A program made the position numbers and the translations under genes. The notes below the pieces were generated by a model. The model had not been told where the DNA came from and made no database searches. It worked only from the letters and a program-made list of their open reading frames with translations. Below are positions 18,908-28,094 of a stretch of DNA of 48,112 bases, one piece after another. Source of the stretch: Burkholderiaceae bacterium (GTDB lineage Bacteria; Pseudomonadota; Gammaproteobacteria; Burkholderiales; Burkholderiaceae_C). The stretch lies in contig JAEUOY010000023.1 of NCBI GenBank assembly GCA_016790515.1, forward strand, positions 1 to 48,112, given 5' to 3'. Each line of letters opens with the position of its first letter. Position 1 is the stretch's first letter.

Positions 18908-20002
18908 ATGAAAGAATCGCTTCGACTGCAGCTGCAACGCCTGGTCCACCGTCTGGCCGAGCTCGACGCGCACCTGGCCGACCCGCAGCTGGGCCAGGAC
19001 ATCCAGCGCTACCGCTCGGTGGCGCGCGAGCAGGCCGAGGCCGCGGCGCTGGTGCAGCGCTTCCGGGCCTACGAACAGCGCGAGGCCGACCTGGCCGGCG
19101 CGCGCGAGATGCTGGCCGTTTCCAGCGCCGACCCCGAGATGGCCGAGCTGGCGCGCGACGAGATCGCCGCCGCCGAGGCCGACCTGACGCGGCTGCTGGC
19201 CGAACTGCAGGCCGCGCTGCTGCCGCGCGACCCCGACGACGGGCGCAACGCCTTCCTCGAGATCCGCGCCGGCACCGGCGGCGACGAATCGGCGCTGTTC
19301 GCCGGCGACCTGGCACGCATGTACGGTCGCTTCTGCGAGCGCCAGGGCTGGCGCACCGAGGTGCTCAGCGAAAGCCCCAGCGAGCTCGGCGGATACAAGG
19401 AGCTGGTGCTGCGCATCGTCGGCGACGGGGTCTACGGCCAGCTGAAGTTCGAATCGGGCGGCCACCGCGTGCAGCGCGTGCCGGCCACCGAGTCGCAGGG
19501 CCGCATCCACACCAGCGCCTGCACGGTGGCGGTGATGCCCGAGCCCGACGAGGCGGCCGAGATCACGCTGAACCCGGCCGACCTGCGCATCGACACCTTC
19601 CGCGCCAGCGGCGCCGGCGGCCAGCATGTCAACAAGACCGATTCGGCGATCCGCATCACCCACCTGCCGACCGGGCTGGTCGCCGAATGCCAGGACGACC
19701 GCAGCCAGCACCGCAACAAGGCCAAGGCGATGGCGGTGCTGCAGGCGCGGCTGCGCGAACGCGAACGCGCCGAGCGCGAGGCGAAGGAGGCTGCCCAGCG
19801 CAAGAGCCTGGTCGGCAGCGGCGACCGCTCGGACCGCATCCGCACCTACAACTTCCCGCAGGGCCGGCTGACCGACCACCGCATCAACCTGACGCTGTAC
19901 AAGCTGGGCCAGATCATGGACGGCGACCTCGGCGACGTGATCGCGGCGCTGCAGGCGGCGCAGGCGCAGGACCAGCTGGCCGCGCTGGAAGGCGCCGCTT
20001 GA
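18908..20002 (+). CDS. prfA: Peptide chain release factor 1
   Basis: Class I release factor that reads UAA and UAG; 364 residues. The tripeptide anticodon is PAT at 192-194 ([10 protein letters not shown]; PxT family pattern) and the catalytic GGQ is at 237-239 ([15 protein letters not shown]). Gln in GGQ is the methylation target of the PrmC product encoded next. It starts 63 bp after hemA, and its TGA overlaps the proposed prmC start. Confidence 0.96.
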   Translation: MKESLRLQLQRLVHRLAELDAHLADPQLGQDIQRYRSVAREQAEAAALVQRFRAYEQREADLAGAREMLAVSSADPEMAELARDEIAAAEADLTRLLAELQAALLPRDPDDGRNAFLEIRAGTGGDESALFAGDLARMYGRFCERQGWRTEVLSESPSELGGYKELVLRIVGDGVYGQLKFESGGHRVQRVPATESQGRIHTSACTVAVMPEPDEAAEITLNPADLRIDTFRASGAGGQHVNKTDSAIRITHLPTGLVAECQDDRSQHRNKAKAMAVLQARLRERERAEREAKEAAQRKSLVGSGDRSDRIRTYNFPQGRLTDHRINLTLYKLGQIMDGDLGDVIAALQAAQAQDQLAALEGAA

Positions 20003-20841
20003 CGAGCCTGCCGCGGACGGTCGGCGCGGCGCTGGCCGCTGCCCGTGCGCAGGGGCTGGACCGGCTCGACGCCCAGTTGCTGCTGGGCCACCGCCTGCAG
20101 CGCGACCGGGCCTGGCTGATCGCCCACGACGACGCTGCGCTCGACGCCGCCGCGGCACGGGCCTTCGACGACGACTGCCGGCGCCGCGCCGCCGGCGAGC
20201 CGCTGGCCTACCTGGTCGGCGAGCGCGAGTTCCACGGCCTGCGGCTGCGGGTGACGCCCGACGTGCTGGTGCCGCGGCCCGACACCGAGACGCTGGTCGA
20301 CTGGGCCCTGGCGCTGCTGCGCGACAGCGCCGCCGCCGCGCCGCAGGTATTGGACCTGGGCACCGGCAGCGGCGCGATCGCGCTGGCGGTGGCCCATCAC
20401 CACCGCGCGTCGCAGGTCGCCGCCACCGACCTGAGCCCGGCCGCGCTGGCCGTCGCACAGGCCAACGCGCAGCGGCTCGGCCTCGCGCCGGCCTGGCTGC
20501 AGGGCGCCTGGTGGCGGGCCGTGCCGGCCGATGCCCGCTTCGACCTGGTGCTGTCGAACCCGCCCTACATCGCCGCCGGCGACCCGCACCTGCCGGCGCT
20601 GCGCCATGAACCGCTGCTGGCGCTGAGCCCGGGCGGCGACGGGCTCGGCGCGTTGCGCGAGATCGTCGCCGGCGCCCCGGCGCACCTGGCACCCGGCGGC
20701 TGGCTGCTGCTCGAGCATGGCTGGGACCAGGCCGACGCGGTGGCCGCGCTGCTGCGATCGGCCGGCTTCGAAGCCATCGAGACCCGGCGCGACCTGGCCG
20801 ACCGGCCACGCTGCACCGGCGGGCACTGGCGCGGCGGCTGA
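19999..20841 (+). CDS. prmC: Release factor glutamine methyltransferase PrmC, TTG start
   Basis: SAM-dependent methyltransferase that N5-methylates the GGQ glutamine of RF1/RF2. The SAM motif is [16 protein letters not shown] and the active-site NPPY is at 187-190 ([12 protein letters not shown]). The N-terminal helical domain is present ([21 protein letters not shown]). No ATG fits the family N-terminus. A TTG at 19999 overlaps the prfA stop as TTGA and gives a 280-residue protein of normal length beginning (M)[16 protein letters not shown], so coupled reinitiation from prfA is likely. Confidence 0.92.
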   Translation: MTSLPRTVGAALAAARAQGLDRLDAQLLLGHRLQRDRAWLIAHDDAALDAAAARAFDDDCRRRAAGEPLAYLVGEREFHGLRLRVTPDVLVPRPDTETLVDWALALLRDSAAAAPQVLDLGTGSGAIALAVAHHHRASQVAATDLSPAALAVAQANAQRLGLAPAWLQGAWWRAVPADARFDLVLSNPPYIAAGDPHLPALRHEPLLALSPGGDGLGALREIVAGAPAHLAPGGWLLLEHGWDQADAVAALLRSAGFEAIETRRDLADRPRCTGGHWRGG

Positions 20842-20862
20842 TCGTTCAGGACCGGCCCGCAG

Positions 20863-20914
20863 CAGGCGGCCGAAACAGGCGGCCGAGACAAGCAGCCGGG
20901 ACAAGCGGCAAATT
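20863..20914 (+). repeat. Four degenerate 13-bp tandem repeats
   Basis: Consecutive 13-mers at 20863, 20876, 20889 and 20902 read CAGGCGGCCGAAA, CAGGCGGCCGAGA, CAAGCAGCCGGGA and CAAGCGGCAAATT; the last is the most diverged. The repeats fall in the 172-bp gap between prmC and the outer-membrane-type gene. Nothing else was identified in that gap. Confidence 0.7.
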
Positions 20915-21013
20915 GGCGTGCAAATGCAACGCCCCGGCCGGGCACTGCGGCGTAGGATCGTTGCGACGGGGTTCGAACGGTCGGGCTGCCGTCGGGTCGT
21001 GGGAGCAGACACC

Positions 21014-21553
21014 ATGCGCAAGGTCGTGACGTGGCTGGGCATTTCGGCGATCGGCATCGCCTGCAGCGCGCTGGCGCAGGACCGGGGGCTGGTGCCGTCG
21101 GCCGGCGGGCTCGGCGGGCCGTTCTGGCAATCGCGCTTCGAGCGCGACCTCTCCGGCAGCGTGCTGACATCGAACGGCATCGACGCCATCGGGCTGGCGG
21201 CGGTGCAGCCGCAGACGCTGCGCCTGCTCGGCGACTACCAGTTCAGCGCCTTGCGGCTGGGTGAGACCGGCGGGCTGCGGCTGACCGGCGGCATGGTGAT
21301 CAACCTGCGCCCGACCGGGCTGCCGGGGATGCAGGCGCCCGATGGCGGCAGCGCCCTGCCCTATGCCGGCGTCGGCTATGCCAGCGGCAGCCAGCGCGGC
21401 GACTGGGGCTTCAGCGCCGACCTCGGGCTGTCGGCCCAGGGCCTGGGCTCGCTGCGGCTGGACCGCCTGTTCACCGGCGCCAACGGCCTGAGCGCCGACG
21501 GCGGGCTGCGGCTGCAGCCGATGGTCCGGCTGGGCATGAACCTGGCGTTCTGA
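21014..21553 (+). CDS. Small exported outer-membrane beta-barrel-like protein of unknown function
   Basis: 179 residues. The signal peptide is MRKVVTWLGISAIGIACSA, with likely cleavage after ALA near residue 22. The mature chain shows alternating hydrophobic/polar, Gly-rich strands (LLGDYQFSALRLGETGGLRL, YAGVGYASGSQRGDWGFSAD, LRLQPMVRLGMNLAF) and ends in Phe. That is the C-terminal signature recognised by the Bam machinery. Length fits an 8-strand barrel. No family is assigned. It stands alone between prmC and grxD. Confidence 0.7.
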   Translation: MRKVVTWLGISAIGIACSALAQDRGLVPSAGGLGGPFWQSRFERDLSGSVLTSNGIDAIGLAAVQPQTLRLLGDYQFSALRLGETGGLRLTGGMVINLRPTGLPGMQAPDGGSALPYAGVGYASGSQRGDWGFSADLGLSAQGLGSLRLDRLFTGANGLSADGGLRLQPMVRLGMNLAF

Positions 21554-21656
21554 ACCGCCCACGCGCCAGGGCCAATCCCGGCGTGGCCCGCCCGGGCCGG
21601 CGCTTTGCCGTATAAATCGGACCTGACACAACCCCGCACAGCGGCAGGATCAGGAC

Positions 21657-21968
21657 ATGAGTGACGTGCACAAGCGCATCGACGACATCGTGAAGAGCGG
21701 CCACGTGGTGCTGTTCATGAAGGGCACGGCGCAGTTCCCGCAGTGCGGCTTCTCGGGCCGGGCGATCCAGGTGCTCAAGGCCAGCGGCGTCAGGGAACTG
21801 CGCACCGTCAACGTGCTCGAGGACGACGAGATCCGCCAGGGCATCAAGGAATACGCCAACTGGCCGACGATCCCGCAGCTCTACGTCGACGGCGAGTTCG
21901 TCGGCGGCTCGGACATCATGATGGAGATGTACCAGTCGGGCGAGCTGCAGCAGCTGATCAACAAGTGA
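21657..21968 (+). CDS. grxD: Monothiol glutaredoxin, Grx4/GrxD type
   Basis: 103 residues with the CGFS active site (Cys30; [10 protein letters not shown]), the TIP motif ([16 protein letters not shown]) and the GG pair of the glutathione-binding site. Members of this family carry and deliver [2Fe-2S] clusters together with glutathione and BolA proteins. A TATAAA lies at 21611-21616 and an AGGA site precedes the ATG. A pair of strong hairpins follows the gene. Confidence 0.95.
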   Translation: MSDVHKRIDDIVKSGHVVLFMKGTAQFPQCGFSGRAIQVLKASGVRELRTVNVLEDDEIRQGIKEYANWPTIPQLYVDGEFVGGSDIMMEMYQSGELQQLINK

Positions 21969-22000
21969 CTGACATGGCGGCAGGCCGAGCGCCGGGCCGC

Positions 22001-22059
22001 CATCGGCCGGAGGCCGATGTCCTTCGGCAGGCGGCCGACAGTCCGCAGGGACTGTCGGC
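22001..22059. repeat. Two strong hairpins between grxD and ubiX
   Basis: The first has arms CATCGGCC (22001-22008) and GGCCGATG (22012-22019) with a GGA loop. The second has 11-bp arms GCCGACAGTCC (22034-22044) and GGACTGTCGGC (22049-22059) with loop GCAG. Neither is followed by a T-run. They could end grxD transcription, protect its 3' end, or be a dispersed palindromic repeat unit; the rest of the 166-bp gap holds no gene. Confidence 0.6.
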
Positions 22060-22134
22060 GTCCAGCCTCAGCCCCAAGCCGGCCCGCGTCGCCTCGGGGG
22101 ACCGGCCGCGGTGCCCTGCGGACGAGGGGCCGAC

Positions 22135-22704
22135 ATGACCCGTAGACTGGTCGTCGGCATCACCGGCGCCAGCGGGGCCGTCTACGGCGTGCGGCTGCTG
22201 CAGCGCGCGCGCGAGCTCGGGCTCGAGACCCACCTCGTCGTGACACCGGCCGGGGTGCTCAACGCCCACCATGAACTCGACCTGGACCGCGCCGCGCTCG
22301 ACGCGCTGGCCGACCGCGCCTATGCGCCCGCCGACATCGGCGCCTGCGTCGCCAGCGGCAGCTTCGACACCGCGGCGATGGTCGTCGCGCCCTGCTCGAT
22401 GAAGACCCTGGCCGCGGTGGCCCACGGCTTCGGCGACAACCTGCTGACCCGCGCCGCCGACGTCACGCTGAAGGAGCGCCGGCCGCTGCTGCTGATGGTG
22501 CGCGAGACACCGTTCAACCTGGCCCACCTGCGCAACATGACCGCCGTCACCGAGATGGGCGGCATCGTCTTCCCGCCGCTGCCGGCGTTCTACAACAAGC
22601 CGGCGAGCATCGCCGAGCTGGTCGACGACACGGTCGAGCGCGCGCTGGCGCTGGCCGGCGTGCGCGACGCGCAGCCCAAGGCCTGGAGCGGTCTGCGCGG
22701 CTGA
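22135..22704 (+). CDS. ubiX: Flavin prenyltransferase UbiX
   Basis: Makes prenylated FMN, the cofactor of the UbiD decarboxylase in ubiquinone synthesis; 189 residues. The flavoprotein fold starts RRLVVGITGASGAVYGVRLL (FMN-binding GxTGASG). The family motifs VVAPCSMKTLAAVAHGFGDN and RETPFNLAHLRNM are present. The ATG at 22135 gives the standard start before the Rossmann strand. No ubiD is in the window. Confidence 0.94.
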   Translation: MTRRLVVGITGASGAVYGVRLLQRARELGLETHLVVTPAGVLNAHHELDLDRAALDALADRAYAPADIGACVASGSFDTAAMVVAPCSMKTLAAVAHGFGDNLLTRAADVTLKERRPLLLMVRETPFNLAHLRNMTAVTEMGGIVFPPLPAFYNKPASIAELVDDTVERALALAGVRDAQPKAWSGLRG

Positions 22705-22721
22705 CCCGGTCCGGCGAGGCT

Positions 22722-23330
22722 TCAGGCCAGCCACCGCTGGCGGTTGGCCAGCACCGCATTCGGGTACTCGGCCCGGCCGCGGCTGCCGTTGTAGCGGCCC
22801 AGCGCGAGAAACAGGTCGCCGCGCTCGCTGTCGAGGTAGTGGCGCAGGATCACGCAGCCGAAACGCAGGTTGGTCTGCATGTGGAACAGCCGTGCCGGCT
22901 CGCCGTCGCCGATCAGCCGGGCCCAGAACGGCATCACCTGCATGTAGCCGCGCGCACCGGCCGGGCTGATCGCGTACTTGCGAAAGCCGCTCTCGACCTG
23001 GATCAGCCCCAGCACCAGCGCCGGCTCCAGGCCCGCGCGGGTGCTCTCGTACCACAGCGTCTCGAGGAACTCGAGCCGGGTGTGCGCCTCGGCCTTGCGG
23101 GACTTCAACCGCTCGCTCATCAGCCCCTGCCAGCGCAGGAAGGCCAGCCGGGCGTCCGAATTCGCGAACACCGGCCTGGGCGGTGCGGCGCTGGCGATCG
23201 CCGCCGACAGCGCGGTGCGCACTGCGTCGGCCAGCGGCTCCTCGGCCTGCTTGCCGGCCAGCGCCGGTGCCGGCCGCGCCAGCACCAGCGCGATGCCGGC
23301 CAGCCAGGCGCGCCGGCCGATGCCGCTCAT
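22722..23330 (-). CDS. Lytic transglycosylase, SLT family, exported
   Basis: 202 residues. The catalytic core is [20 protein letters not shown] with Glu113 as the predicted acid, followed by [14 protein letters not shown] and [11 protein letters not shown], all typical of soluble-lytic-transglycosylase domains that cut peptidoglycan to anhydro-muropeptides. The signal peptide carries twin arginines ([14 protein letters not shown], cut after ALAG), so Tat export is possible. Its ATG overlaps the proS TGA as ATGA, so it is translated as the second cistron of proS. Its products would be upstream substrates for the AmpD encoded earlier in the window. Confidence 0.9.
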   Translation of the reverse strand: MSGIGRRAWLAGIALVLARPAPALAGKQAEEPLADAVRTALSAAIASAAPPRPVFANSDARLAFLRWQGLMSERLKSRKAEAHTRLEFLETLWYESTRAGLEPALVLGLIQVESGFRKYAISPAGARGYMQVMPFWARLIGDGEPARLFHMQTNLRFGCVILRHYLDSERGDLFLALGRYNGSRGRAEYPNAVLANRQRWLA

Positions 23331-25084
23331 CCGGCGAGCCGCTCCTTCACCCGCGCCGCCGCGTCGGCCAGCGGCGTGACCGCGGCGGCGGCCTCGCGCC
23401 GGCCCTGCAGTTCGACCGTGCCGGCCTTCAGGCCGCGGTCGGAAATCACCACCCGCTGCGGCACGCCGATCAGCTCCCAGTCGGCGAACATCGCGCCGGG
23501 CCGCTCGCCGCGGTCGTCGAGCATCACGTCGATGCCGGCGGCGGCCAGCGCGTCGTGCAGCGCGTCGGCCGCCGCCCGCACCTCGGCCGAGCGGTCGTAG
23601 CCGATCGGGCAGATCACTGCGGCGAACGGCGCGATCGCCGCCGGCCAGACGATGCCGCGCTCGTCGTGGTCCTGCTCGATCGCGGCGCCGAGGATGCGGG
23701 TCACGCCGATGCCGTAGCAGCCCATCTCCATCAGCTGCGGCTTGCCCTGCTCGTTCAGGTAGCTGGCATTCATCGCCGCCGAGTACTTGGTGCCGAGGTA
23801 GAACACATGGCCGACCTCGATGCCGCGCTGGATCGCCAGCACACCCTGGCCGTCGGGCGAGGGCTCGCCGGCCAGCACGTTGCGGATGTCGGCCACCAGG
23901 TCGGGCTCGGGCAGGTCGCGGCCCCAGTTGACGCCGGTGAAGTGGAAGTCGGCGTCGTTGGCGCCGCAGACGAAGTCGCTCATCGCCGCCACCGTGCGGT
24001 CGGCGATCACCTTGACCGGCGACTTCGACCCCGAACCCTGGAAGATGGGCCCGAGGTAGCCCGGCTTGCAGCCGAAATGGTCCTCGATCTCGGTCACGGT
24101 CGCGAAGCGCCAGCCGCCCTTCAGGCCGGGCAGCTTGCCGGCCTTGACTTCGTTGAGCTCGTGGTCGCCGCGCACCAGCAGCAGCCAGACCGTGCTGCGG
24201 GCGATGTCGCCGCGCTCGTCGAACTCGTCGCTGGCCAGCACCAGGCTCTTGACGGTGCGCGCCAGCGGCAGGCCGAGCAGCGCGGCCACGTCGGCGCAGG
24301 TGCTCTTGCCGGGGGTCGGCGTCTTGGCCAACGCCTCGGTGGGAGCGGCGCGCGGCGCGGCCGGGGCCACCGCCTCGGCCAGTTCGATGTTGGCGGCGTA
24401 GTCGCTGGTCGGGCAGTAGACGATCGCGTCCTCGCCGGTGTCGGCGATGACCTGGAATTCATGGCTCAGGTCGCCGCCGATCGCGCCGGTGTCGGCGGCC
24501 ACCGCGCGGTACTTCAGGCCGAAGCGGTCGAAGATGCGCTTGTAGGCGTCGAACATCGCCTGGTAGCTCTTCGCGGCGGCACCGGCATCGCGGTCGAACG
24601 AATAGGCATCCTTCATCGTGAACTCGCGCCCGCGCATCACGCCGAAGCGCGGCCGCCGCTCGTCGCGGAACTTGGTCTGGATGTGATAGAAGTTCTTCGG
24701 CAGCTGGCGGTAGCTGCGCAGCTCCTGGCGGGCGATGTCGGTCACCACCTCCTCGCTGGTCGGCTGGATGATGAAGTCACGCTCGTGGCGGTCCTTGACG
24801 CGCAGCAGTTCGGGCCCCATCTTGTCGAAGCGGCCGGTTTCCTGCCACAGCTCGGCGGGCTGGACCACCGGCATCAGCAGCTCGACCGCGCCGGCGCGGT
24901 TCATCTCCTCGCGGATGATCGCCTCGACCTTGCGGATCACCCGCAGCCCCATCGGCATGTAGCTGTAGATGCCGGCGCCCAGGCGCTTGATCAGGCCGGC
25001 GCGCATCATCAGCTGGTGGCTCACGACCTCGGCGTCGGCGGGGGCTTCCTTCAGGGTGGCGATGAAGAACTGGGAGGCTTTCAT
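23327..25084 (-). CDS. proS: Prolyl-tRNA synthetase, bacterial type with editing domain
   Basis: Charges tRNA(Pro); 585 residues. Class II motif 1 is around [20 protein letters not shown], motif 2 is [21 protein letters not shown], and motif 3 is [16 protein letters not shown]. The inserted YbaK-like editing domain (about 235-380, containing [13 protein letters not shown] and [16 protein letters not shown]) marks the bacterial ProS type, which clears Ala-tRNA(Pro). The start is ATG at 25084. It forms a two-gene operon with the transglycosylase. Confidence 0.96.
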   Translation of the reverse strand: MKASQFFIATLKEAPADAEVVSHQLMMRAGLIKRLGAGIYSYMPMGLRVIRKVEAIIREEMNRAGAVELLMPVVQPAELWQETGRFDKMGPELLRVKDRHERDFIIQPTSEEVVTDIARQELRSYRQLPKNFYHIQTKFRDERRPRFGVMRGREFTMKDAYSFDRDAGAAAKSYQAMFDAYKRIFDRFGLKYRAVAADTGAIGGDLSHEFQVIADTGEDAIVYCPTSDYAANIELAEAVAPAAPRAAPTEALAKTPTPGKSTCADVAALLGLPLARTVKSLVLASDEFDERGDIARSTVWLLLVRGDHELNEVKAGKLPGLKGGWRFATVTEIEDHFGCKPGYLGPIFQGSGSKSPVKVIADRTVAAMSDFVCGANDADFHFTGVNWGRDLPEPDLVADIRNVLAGEPSPDGQGVLAIQRGIEVGHVFYLGTKYSAAMNASYLNEQGKPQLMEMGCYGIGVTRILGAAIEQDHDERGIVWPAAIAPFAAVICPIGYDRSAEVRAAADALHDALAAAGIDVMLDDRGERPGAMFADWELIGVPQRVVISDRGLKAGTVELQGRREAAAAVTPLADAAARVKERLAG

Positions 25085-25195
25085 GGGAGAACGGGGTTGG
25101 GCCGGGAAGCGCCGCTGACCGAGGCGGCCGGGGCCTGCAGCTCGGCGCTGACAGGGGTGCGGGTTAGCGAGAGTTCGCCGGCCGCACCGCGCCGG

Positions 25196-25226
25196 TGCAA
25201 TAATGAAACCAATATTGAAATTGGGG
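25196..25226 (+). promoter_or_regulatory. rppH extended -10 promoter and 5'-end hairpin
   Basis: TGC-AATAAT at 25196-25204 fits an extended -10 element; no -35 is visible. Transcription would start near 25211. CCAAT (25209-25213) and ATTGG (25220-25224) pair, with outer GAAA/TTT bases, and the hairpin includes the only candidate ribosome site, GGGG at 25223-25226, seven bases before the ATG. Confidence 0.4.
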
Positions 25227-25233
25227 TTTGATT

Positions 25234-25884
25234 ATGCTCGACAGGGAAGGCTTCAGGCCCAACGTCGGCATCATCCTGCTCAATGCGCGCAACCAGGTGT
25301 TCTGGGGCAAGCGGCTGCGGACCCACTCGTGGCAGTTTCCCCAAGGGGGCATCAAGTACGGTGAATCGCCCGAGCAGGCGATGTTCCGCGAGCTGCACGA
25401 AGAGGTCGGCTTGCGGCCTGAGCACGTGCGGATCCTGGCGCGCACCCGCGACTGGCTTCGCTACGAGGTGCCCGAACACTTCATCCGCAAGGATGCGCGC
25501 GGCCATTACCGCGGCCAGAAGCAGATCTGGTTCCTGCTGCGGCTGATGGGCCGCGACTGCGACCTGGACCTGCGCGCCACCGATCACCCGGAGTTCGACG
25601 CCTGGCGCTGGAACGAATACTGGGTGCCGCTGGAACTGGTGATCGAGTTCAAGCGCGACGTCTACCAGATGGCGCTCAGCGAGCTGGCGCGCTTCCTGCC
25701 GCGGGTGAACCACCCGAACCGCTACCTGCGATCGGGCATGCGGCCACGCCGGCATGAGGACCTGCCCGGCGATTCGGGCTTCGACGAGCCGCCGGCTTCG
25801 GGCCATGGCGAGTTTCACGGCGCCGAGGCCGATCCCTTGCTGCCGGCATCCGACGCGGCGAGCCCGGGCGGCGCCGAGCGCTGA
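25234..25884 (+). CDS. rppH: RNA pyrophosphohydrolase RppH (Nudix)
   Basis: Removes pyrophosphate from the 5' end of transcripts and so triggers RNase E-dependent decay; 216 residues. The Nudix box is complete at 38-60 ([20 protein letters not shown] plus VGL). The N-terminus [17 protein letters not shown] and the motif WQFPQGGI are RppH-specific. A roughly 55-residue acidic/Pro tail after residue 160 is longer than in E. coli and looks disordered. The ATG at 25234 is chosen over a TTG two codons earlier. It is divergent from proS. Confidence 0.94.
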   Translation: MLDREGFRPNVGIILLNARNQVFWGKRLRTHSWQFPQGGIKYGESPEQAMFRELHEEVGLRPEHVRILARTRDWLRYEVPEHFIRKDARGHYRGQKQIWFLLRLMGRDCDLDLRATDHPEFDAWRWNEYWVPLELVIEFKRDVYQMALSELARFLPRVNHPNRYLRSGMRPRRHEDLPGDSGFDEPPASGHGEFHGAEADPLLPASDAASPGGAER

Positions 25885-25893
25885 CCGTCGACC

Positions 25894-27351
25894 TCAGGCC
25901 GCCTGGGCTTCCTCGCCCCAGGGCAGCATCAGTGCCAGCAGCAGCAGCTTCTGGAACTCGGGCTCGAAGCGGTCGATGATCGCCTGCGGCTCGGGGCACA
26001 GCGCGGCGTCGGTGATCAGGCCGAACTGCACGCCGCCGGCGTAGCTGAGGATGCTGACGCCGACGCCGACGTCGCCCGAGGCCGGCACCCAGAACATCGT
26101 CTGGCGAAGCGTGGCCCCGCAGAACTTCAGCGGCTGCGCCGGGCCCGGCACGTTGGTCATCACCGCGGTGGTCTTCTTCGCGAACAGCCCCAGCACGACA
26201 TCCTGCACCGGCTTGATCAGCAGCCCCGAGATCGCCAGCACGCCGAAGGCCAGCAGCGGCTGGTAGCTGCCCTTCAGCTGGTTCATGCGTGCGCGCACCG
26301 CGTACAGGCGCTCGACTGGGTTGGCGATGCCGATCGGCAGCACCAGCGGCGCCAGCCCGAAGCGGTTGCCCAGCTGCCAGGCCTTCTCGATCGGACGCAG
26401 GTTGACCGGCACCATCGCGCGGATCTCGGCGCCTTCGGGGTCGTCGCCCTGGTCGCGCAGCCAGCCACCGATCGCGCCCGAGGCGCAGGACAGCAGCACG
26501 TCGTTGATCGAGCAGCCCAGGCCGCGGCCGACGACCTTGACCGCCTCCAGTGGCATCGGCTCGCTCCAGGCGACGCGCTTGCGGCCGACCGGCCTGCCTT
26601 TCAGGCGGGTCGGCGTGTCGTCGCTCATCAGCGCCAGCGCGGCCAGGTCGCTGGCCACCTGCAGGCCGACGCGCGCCATGTCGCGCGAGCCCAGCAGCGG
26701 CTGGCTCGGGTGCGCCAGCATGTCGATCGCGTGGACCACGCCGTCGCCGTACATGTTCAGCGCCTTGACGGCCAGCCCGGTCAGCGGCTTGAGCACCGCG
26801 TCGGACAGCCAATCTGCGTCGGGATCGGCGTCGGGGTCCTCGTCGGCGTCGGGGCCGGCGGGCCGCTGCGGCGGGTCGTTGCCGCCGTCGGTGATCGAGT
26901 TCATCACCGAGATCAGCGCAATGCCGTCGCCGATGCAGTGGTGGATGCGGGCGATCAGCGCGCTGCCGCCTTCGTACTGCTCGACGAGGTGGAACTGCCA
27001 CAGCGGGTGCCGCGGGTCCAGCGGCGTGACGGCCAGTTCGCCGCAGCGCTGCTGCAGCGCCGCCCGCTCGCCCTGGCCGCGCCGCCGGCGGATCTTCTCG
27101 ACCACCACGTGGCGGGCGATGTCGAAGTCCTCGTCCTCGACCCAGTTGGCGCCGGTCATGTCGGCCACTGCCTTGAAGCGGAAGCGCTCGTACTTGAGCA
27201 GCCGGGTCTCGATGCGCTCGCGCAGCACCGCCAGCGGGATCGCCGGGGTGACCAGCCAGACGCCGACGATCATCATCAGGTTGACGTCGTTGTCCATGCG
27301 CAGCCAGGCGGTGTCCACCCGCGACATGCGGCGCTGGGCGGGTGCGGTCAT
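25894..27351 (-). CDS. Wax ester synthase/diacylglycerol acyltransferase (WS/DGAT) family protein
   Basis: 485 residues. The acyltransferase signature HHxxxDG is HHCIGDG at 137-143, with the family's C-terminal motifs (MTNVPGPAQPLKFCG, GDVGVGVSILSYAGGVQFGL). Such enzymes transfer fatty acyl groups from acyl-CoA to alcohols or diacylglycerol to make storage wax esters or triacylglycerol. An unusual acidic insert (DADEDPDADPDAD, about 168-180) follows the active site. The start at 27351 gives MTAPAQRRMSRVDTAWLRM, matching the family's N-terminal S..D..wL pattern. It is divergent from the acyl-CoA-binding protein gene. The substrate is not known. Confidence 0.88.
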   Translation of the reverse strand: MTAPAQRRMSRVDTAWLRMDNDVNLMMIVGVWLVTPAIPLAVLRERIETRLLKYERFRFKAVADMTGANWVEDEDFDIARHVVVEKIRRRRGQGERAALQQRCGELAVTPLDPRHPLWQFHLVEQYEGGSALIARIHHCIGDGIALISVMNSITDGGNDPPQRPAGPDADEDPDADPDADWLSDAVLKPLTGLAVKALNMYGDGVVHAIDMLAHPSQPLLGSRDMARVGLQVASDLAALALMSDDTPTRLKGRPVGRKRVAWSEPMPLEAVKVVGRGLGCSINDVLLSCASGAIGGWLRDQGDDPEGAEIRAMVPVNLRPIEKAWQLGNRFGLAPLVLPIGIANPVERLYAVRARMNQLKGSYQPLLAFGVLAISGLLIKPVQDVVLGLFAKKTTAVMTNVPGPAQPLKFCGATLRQTMFWVPASGDVGVGVSILSYAGGVQFGLITDAALCPEPQAIIDRFEPEFQKLLLLALMLPWGEEAQAA

Positions 27352-27474
27352 CAGGCGGTCTCCTCGGGCACGTTGTTCGATGCTGCACTCACGATCCAGC
27401 GCAAGGCGGCTGCGACGATGCTGGGTAACATCACCGGCGTCAAGACCGATTTTCACGCACTGGAGACCGCCACC

Positions 27475-27729
27475 ATGTCCGATCTGAAATCGCGCTTCGA
27501 GAAGGCCGTGACCGAGAGCAAGGGCCTGCCCGAAAAGCCCGACAACATGACCCTGCTGAAGATCTATGCGCTGTACAAGCAGGCCACCGCCGGCAACGTC
27601 GACGGCAAGCGGCCGGGCTTCACCGACATGGTCGGCCGCGCCAAGTGGGATGCCTGGAACGGCCTGAAGGACATGACCGCCGAGAAGGCGATGCAGGGCT
27701 ACATCGACCTGATCGAATCGCTGAAGTAG
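27475..27729 (+). CDS. Acyl-CoA-binding protein
   Basis: 84 residues, a full-length four-helix ACBP (SRFEKAVTESKGLPEKPDN, YALYKQATAGNVDGKRPGF, KWDAWNGLKDMTAEKAM). The residues that bind the CoA moiety in the family are visible (Tyr31, Lys35, Lys57, Tyr76). It buffers and carries long-chain acyl-CoA in the cytoplasm, and it lies beside an acyl-CoA-using acyltransferase. An in-frame ATG at 27418 would add 19 residues, but the family normally starts at MSDLK. The stop is in a palindrome shared with the next gene. Confidence 0.95.
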   Translation: MSDLKSRFEKAVTESKGLPEKPDNMTLLKIYALYKQATAGNVDGKRPGFTDMVGRAKWDAWNGLKDMTAEKAMQGYIDLIESLK

Positions 27730-27744
27730 GCGCCAGCCTACTTC
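27723..27744. terminator. Palindrome holding both stop codons of the ACBP and PHA-system genes
   Basis: GAAGTAGGC (27723-27731), loop GCCA, GCCTACTTC (27736-27744) is a perfect 9-bp inverted repeat. It contains TAG of the plus gene (27727-27729) and TAG of the minus gene (27738-27740). There is no long T-run; it may act as a two-way transcript end. Confidence 0.5.
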
Positions 27745-28073
27745 CGCTTCCTCGGCGCGGCCTTGGTCGTGCGCTTGGTCGCGGCGGCGCCGAGCAGGTC
27801 GTCGAGGTTCTTCTCGATCTCGGCTTCGATCGTCTTCGAGAACGCGCCGAGCAGGAAACCCAGCCTGGCGTGCAGCTCGAAATGGTCGGGGGCGACGATC
27901 AGCGTGCCGTTGACGCCGCTGCGGGTGAACTCGACGGTGTCGCTGGTCTCGCCCTCGAGCACGCTGCATTCCATGTCGAACTTCTGCTCCGCCATCTCGG
28001 CCCATTGCCAGGCCACCTTGCGGGCTTCGGCCAGGCCGAGGCGGTGCTCGCGGTGGATGTTGATGTCGGGCAT
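27738..28073 (-). CDS. Polyhydroxyalkanoic acid system family protein
   Basis: 111 residues, basic C-terminus (TKRTTKAAPRKRK). MPDINIHREHRLGLAEARKV and the following beta-rich segment (VEFTRSGVNGTLIVAPDHFE) match the small family annotated as putative polyhydroxyalkanoic acid system or granule-region proteins, found near PHA genes. No catalytic residues are known. The ATG at 28073 has an AGGAGA site. It is convergent with the acyl-CoA-binding protein gene. Confidence 0.8.
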   Translation of the reverse strand: MPDINIHREHRLGLAEARKVAWQWAEMAEQKFDMECSVLEGETSDTVEFTRSGVNGTLIVAPDHFELHARLGFLLGAFSKTIEAEIEKNLDDLLGAAATKRTTKAAPRKRK

Positions 28074-28094
28074 GGGGCGCTCTCCTGGGGTCTT

